NCBI GenBank assembly: GCA_011390435.1
Contig: JAABSK010000035.1
Location: forward strand, 1 to 17,386
Reading direction: 5' to 3'
From: Desulfobacteraceae bacterium
GTDB lineage: Bacteria > Desulfobacterota > Desulfobacteria > Desulfobacterales > Desulfobacteraceae
Length of the DNA: 17,386 bases
The position numbers and the translations under genes are program-made. Positions within the stretch are counted from its first letter, which is position 1; each line of letters opens with the position of its first letter. A model generated the notes under the pieces. The model saw only the letters and a program-made list of their open reading frames with translations, was not told the DNA's origin and searched no databases. Shown here in pieces: positions 15,443 to 17,386 of this stretch.

Positions 15443-16258
15443 AATCCACAGACAGCAGCAGATCAGCAGCAGGCAGACCAATACCAGACCATTGAAAAGA
15501 TTGTTGAACTTCTGCAAGCACCCCCTCCGGATAAAAATCTGATTGATGCGGTATCCGCTGCTGTCCGCATGACGCCTGCCCAGCTGGAGGACCTGATTCA
15601 CCGGTGGACAGGCACCGGATTCAGCCAGTTTTCACAATTTTTAAACCAGAAACATACCTGCTCTAAAATCCTCTCTTCTCAGAATCAAAACAGCCTGACG
15701 ATCACATCAACACGGGCAGACGCTTCCAAAAAATCCTCCAGAGACCGCGGGCTGGTGATCACCTATGGCTTTTTTACATCCGTATTCGGCCAGGGCCTGA
15801 TGGCTGTCGCCCCGCAGGGAATCTGCTGGTTGACCTTTGTGCAGAATCAACGCCCCCGGCAAATGGTTGCTTTGCTTGAAGCGCAATGGCCGGACGCTCG
15901 CTATATCGCTGACAACGAAACCATCAGGCGCCTTTCACGCTCACTGTTTTTCTGTTCACCTGCGCCTGCCCACAGCCCCCAACTGCACCTGTACCTGCAG
16001 GGAACCGACTTTCAGATCAGGGTATGGAAAGCCTTGACCTGCATTCCCATGGGAACCATGGTGACGTATGAAACGATCGCAAATTATATCAATGCCCCAG
16101 GCGCAAACCGGGCAGTGGGCAGTGCGGTTGGAAAAAACCCGGTTTCCGGATTGATTCCCTGCCATCGGGTGATCCGGAAAAGCGGCGAATTCGGCAATTA
16201 CGGCGGCGGCCCTGCCCGGAAAAAAGCCATGCTGGCATGGGAAGCGGCTCAGGCATAA
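15440..16258 (+). CDS. Ada-like methylated-DNA-[protein]-cysteine S-methyltransferase
   Basis: A 272-residue protein that should remove alkyl groups from O6-alkylguanine by irreversible transfer to its own cysteine. Residues about 15-80 resemble one AraC-type helix-turn-helix unit as in Ada (LIDAVSAAVRMTPAQLEDLI, then RWTGTGFSQFSQFL). A linker at 80-100 leads to the ribonuclease-like part and then the catalytic domain, with FQIRVWKALTCIPMG, the arginine-finger region NRAVGSAVGKNP and the active site IPCHRVI, with C241 as acceptor. NYGGGPARK follows. The zinc-binding methylphosphotriester domain of E. coli Ada is missing. It sits one base after a hybrid sensor kinase, an unusual partner, so the kinase may govern its expression or activity. 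Whether it acts as a transcription factor is uncertain. Confidence 0.92.
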   Translation: MNPQTAADQQQADQYQTIEKIVELLQAPPPDKNLIDAVSAAVRMTPAQLEDLIHRWTGTGFSQFSQFLNQKHTCSKILSSQNQNSLTITSTRADASKKSSRDRGLVITYGFFTSVFGQGLMAVAPQGICWLTFVQNQRPRQMVALLEAQWPDARYIADNETIRRLSRSLFFCSPAPAHSPQLHLYLQGTDFQIRVWKALTCIPMGTMVTYETIANYINAPGANRAVGSAVGKNPVSGLIPCHRVIRKSGEFGNYGGGPARKKAMLAWEAAQA

Positions 16259-16264
16259 TTTTTT

Positions 16265-16293
16265 TTGACGGCGCTAATTTCTTGGTGTATACT
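16265..16293 (+). promoter_or_regulatory. Strong sigma70-type promoter for the SPFH gene
   Basis: TTGACG (16265-16270), a 17-base spacer and TATACT (16288-16293) match the consensus at five of six bases in each box. Transcription would begin near 16300, leaving a leader of roughly 190 bases before the ATG at 16488. The -35 box starts seven bases after the alkyltransferase stop. Confidence 0.7.
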
Positions 16294-16487
16294 CGACTTC
16301 AGAATTTAAATCGCATTCATTTATACCCGGTATCTGCCACGATTCCCTGATCGCCTGACTGCTGCCGCTCCTTTTCAAACCACACACGGATCCTGTTATA
16401 TCATCGCGTTTAATCCACCTCCAGGTGTTTTGCGGCTGTGCCGGAAGGACATTTTTCATTCACGACACTTCACAGAAAGGATCTGTT

Positions 16488-17386
16488 ATGAAGGATCACG
16501 CTTCACAGGTATTTCTTCAACGGGCCAGGGTCATCACCCTCATCCGGAGACTCTTTTTTATTCTTTTTATCATGGCCCTGCTGTATGCGCTGGCAGCAGG
16601 CGTGTACTCCACCCGTGTCATTTACAAAGTCAAATTAAATTATGCGGTGATTCTCGAGCAGTTTGGCGGCAAGCGCCAGGCAGTTACCCGTGTGGGATGG
16701 CACTACCGCCTGCCGTTTTTTACCCGGCTTGAAAAAGAGGTGCCCCTGATGAATCAGAACCTCTATCTTGGCGGGACACCAGAGCCGATCAGAATTATTT
16801 CCCAGGAAAATGTGGCGTTGTGGACGTCTGCCTCCCTGACGTTCAAAATCACGGATTTACGCGTCTGGGGAATTGAAAACCTGGCCCCTGAACGCCTGCT
16901 TCAGGGCGATTTTGACGGAATCGCCAAAGACACGCTCCAGGCTCAGGAAGTCAACAAACTGATCAGTGAGCGGGAAGCCATAAAGGAACTGATATTCACG
17001 GCACTGAAAAACCGCCCCATCAACGAAAACGGGCCAACGCTTGAAAAAAAATTCGGTATCCAGCTTGTCTCGTTTGTCATCAATGAAACCCGGTTCGGAG
17101 ATAAACTGGTGGAGGCTACTGAAGAAAAGAAACGGCGCCAGCTCATTGCAGAAGCAGACAATTACGCAGCCGACCAGGAGGCAGATCGGATCAAAAAGCT
17201 GTACAAGGCATATCTTGATGGTATCCAGTCCCTTTATCTTGCCCTGGGCGGCTCTGGTGACCAGGAGGTGAATCCGGCCCTGCTTGAATTTTTATCCCAG
17301 CAGAAATGGGCCACTGCCTATGAAAAAAACCAGACTGACCAGAAAACGTTTGTCCTCCATGGCCTTGGCCGGTCACCGGCCCTGAC
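16488..17386 (+). CDS. SPFH/band 7 (HflC/prohibitin-like) membrane protein, 3' end outside window
   Basis: The frame stays open from the ATG at 16488 to the window end (299 codons seen). AAAGGAT about seven bases before the ATG supports the start. There is a short basic N-terminus, one membrane segment at about 20-42, then a band 7 domain beginning NYAVILEQFGGKRQAVTRVGWHYRLP (in part: YAVILEQFGGKRQ, 52-64) with FKITD at 119-123. Residues 205-245 are charged and helical (EATEEKKRRQLIAEAD), as in SPFH proteins, where this part drives oligomerisation. HflC with HflK forms a cage round the FtsH protease; other SPFH proteins organise membrane microdomains. No partner gene is visible because the window ends. 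The assignment to HflC in particular is uncertain. Confidence 0.85.
   Translation, partial: MKDHASQVFLQRARVITLIRRLFFILFIMALLYALAAGVYSTRVIYKVKLNYAVILEQFGGKRQAVTRVGWHYRLPFFTRLEKEVPLMNQNLYLGGTPEPIRIISQENVALWTSASLTFKITDLRVWGIENLAPERLLQGDFDGIAKDTLQAQEVNKLISEREAIKELIFTALKNRPINENGPTLEKKFGIQLVSFVINETRFGDKLVEATEEKKRRQLIAEADNYAADQEADRIKKLYKAYLDGIQSLYLALGGSGDQEVNPALLEFLSQQKWATAYEKNQTDQKTFVLHGLGRSPAL

Noticed and set aside
16227..16266. CCATGC/GCATGG palindrome and T-run as the alkyltransferase terminator
   Set aside because: The hairpin is short and lies within the coding sequence about 20 bases from the T-run, so it does not have terminator geometry.
16416..16431. CACCT-CC-AGGTG followed by TTTT as a terminator
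   Set aside because: The stem is only four to five base pairs with a very tight loop and a run of four T, and it sits inside the leader of the SPFH gene.

Overview
The window looks like chromosomal DNA of a Gram-negative anaerobe, most likely a Desulfobacterota (Desulfobacter/Desulfotignum-like) bacterium. This is inferred from the gene types, not from a marker gene: a YcaO-TPR protein, a CoA-transferase/GNAT fusion, a four-cysteine 'LLPIC..CKKIRDD.GYW' sensor tail, a metY-metX-metW cluster and duplicated DUF1566 (Lcl) modules. Genes are tightly packed, on both strands, with short gaps. I see no rRNA, tRNA, CRISPR array, insertion sequence or phage gene.

Layout. (1) Bases 1-3275, plus strand: the end of a YcaO-domain/TPR protein, overlapping by 7 bases an acetyl-CoA hydrolase/transferase-like protein fused to a Pat-type GNAT acetyltransferase. 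(2) 3297-5467, minus strand: an RlmN/Cfr-family radical SAM enzyme followed by a GGDEF diguanylate cyclase, probably co-transcribed. (3) 5630-7886, plus strand: an orphan DctP-type solute-binding protein overlapping a membrane sensor that lacks any kinase or cyclase domain and ends in a four-cysteine module; a strong hairpin terminator follows. (4) 7949-9064, minus strand: a nitronate monooxygenase-like flavoprotein, then an AT-rich divergent control region of about 310 bases. (5) 9376-10314, plus strand: a protein with two DUF1566/Lcl_C repeats. (6) 10460-13510, plus strand: metY, metX and metW. (7) 13555-16258, plus strand: a hybrid sensor kinase and, one base later, an Ada-like O6-alkylguanine DNA alkyltransferase. 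(8) 16488 to the window end, plus strand: an SPFH/HflC-like membrane protein, cut by the edge, behind a near-consensus sigma70-type promoter.

How they work together. MetX acylates homoserine and MetY converts the product to homocysteine with sulfide; MetW is the usual companion of MetX. DctP plus the sensor look like a ligand-recognition pair rather than a transporter, since no TRAP membrane subunits are present. The YcaO and CoA-transferase/GNAT pair may be a protein-modification unit. The GNAT fusion appears to lack the expected catalytic glutamate in its CoA-transferase domain, which suggests a regulatory acyl-CoA-binding role. The most interesting candidates for undescribed biology are that fusion, the DctP/four-Cys sensor pair, the divergent RlmN paralogue beside a diguanylate cyclase, and the kinase/alkyltransferase pair.
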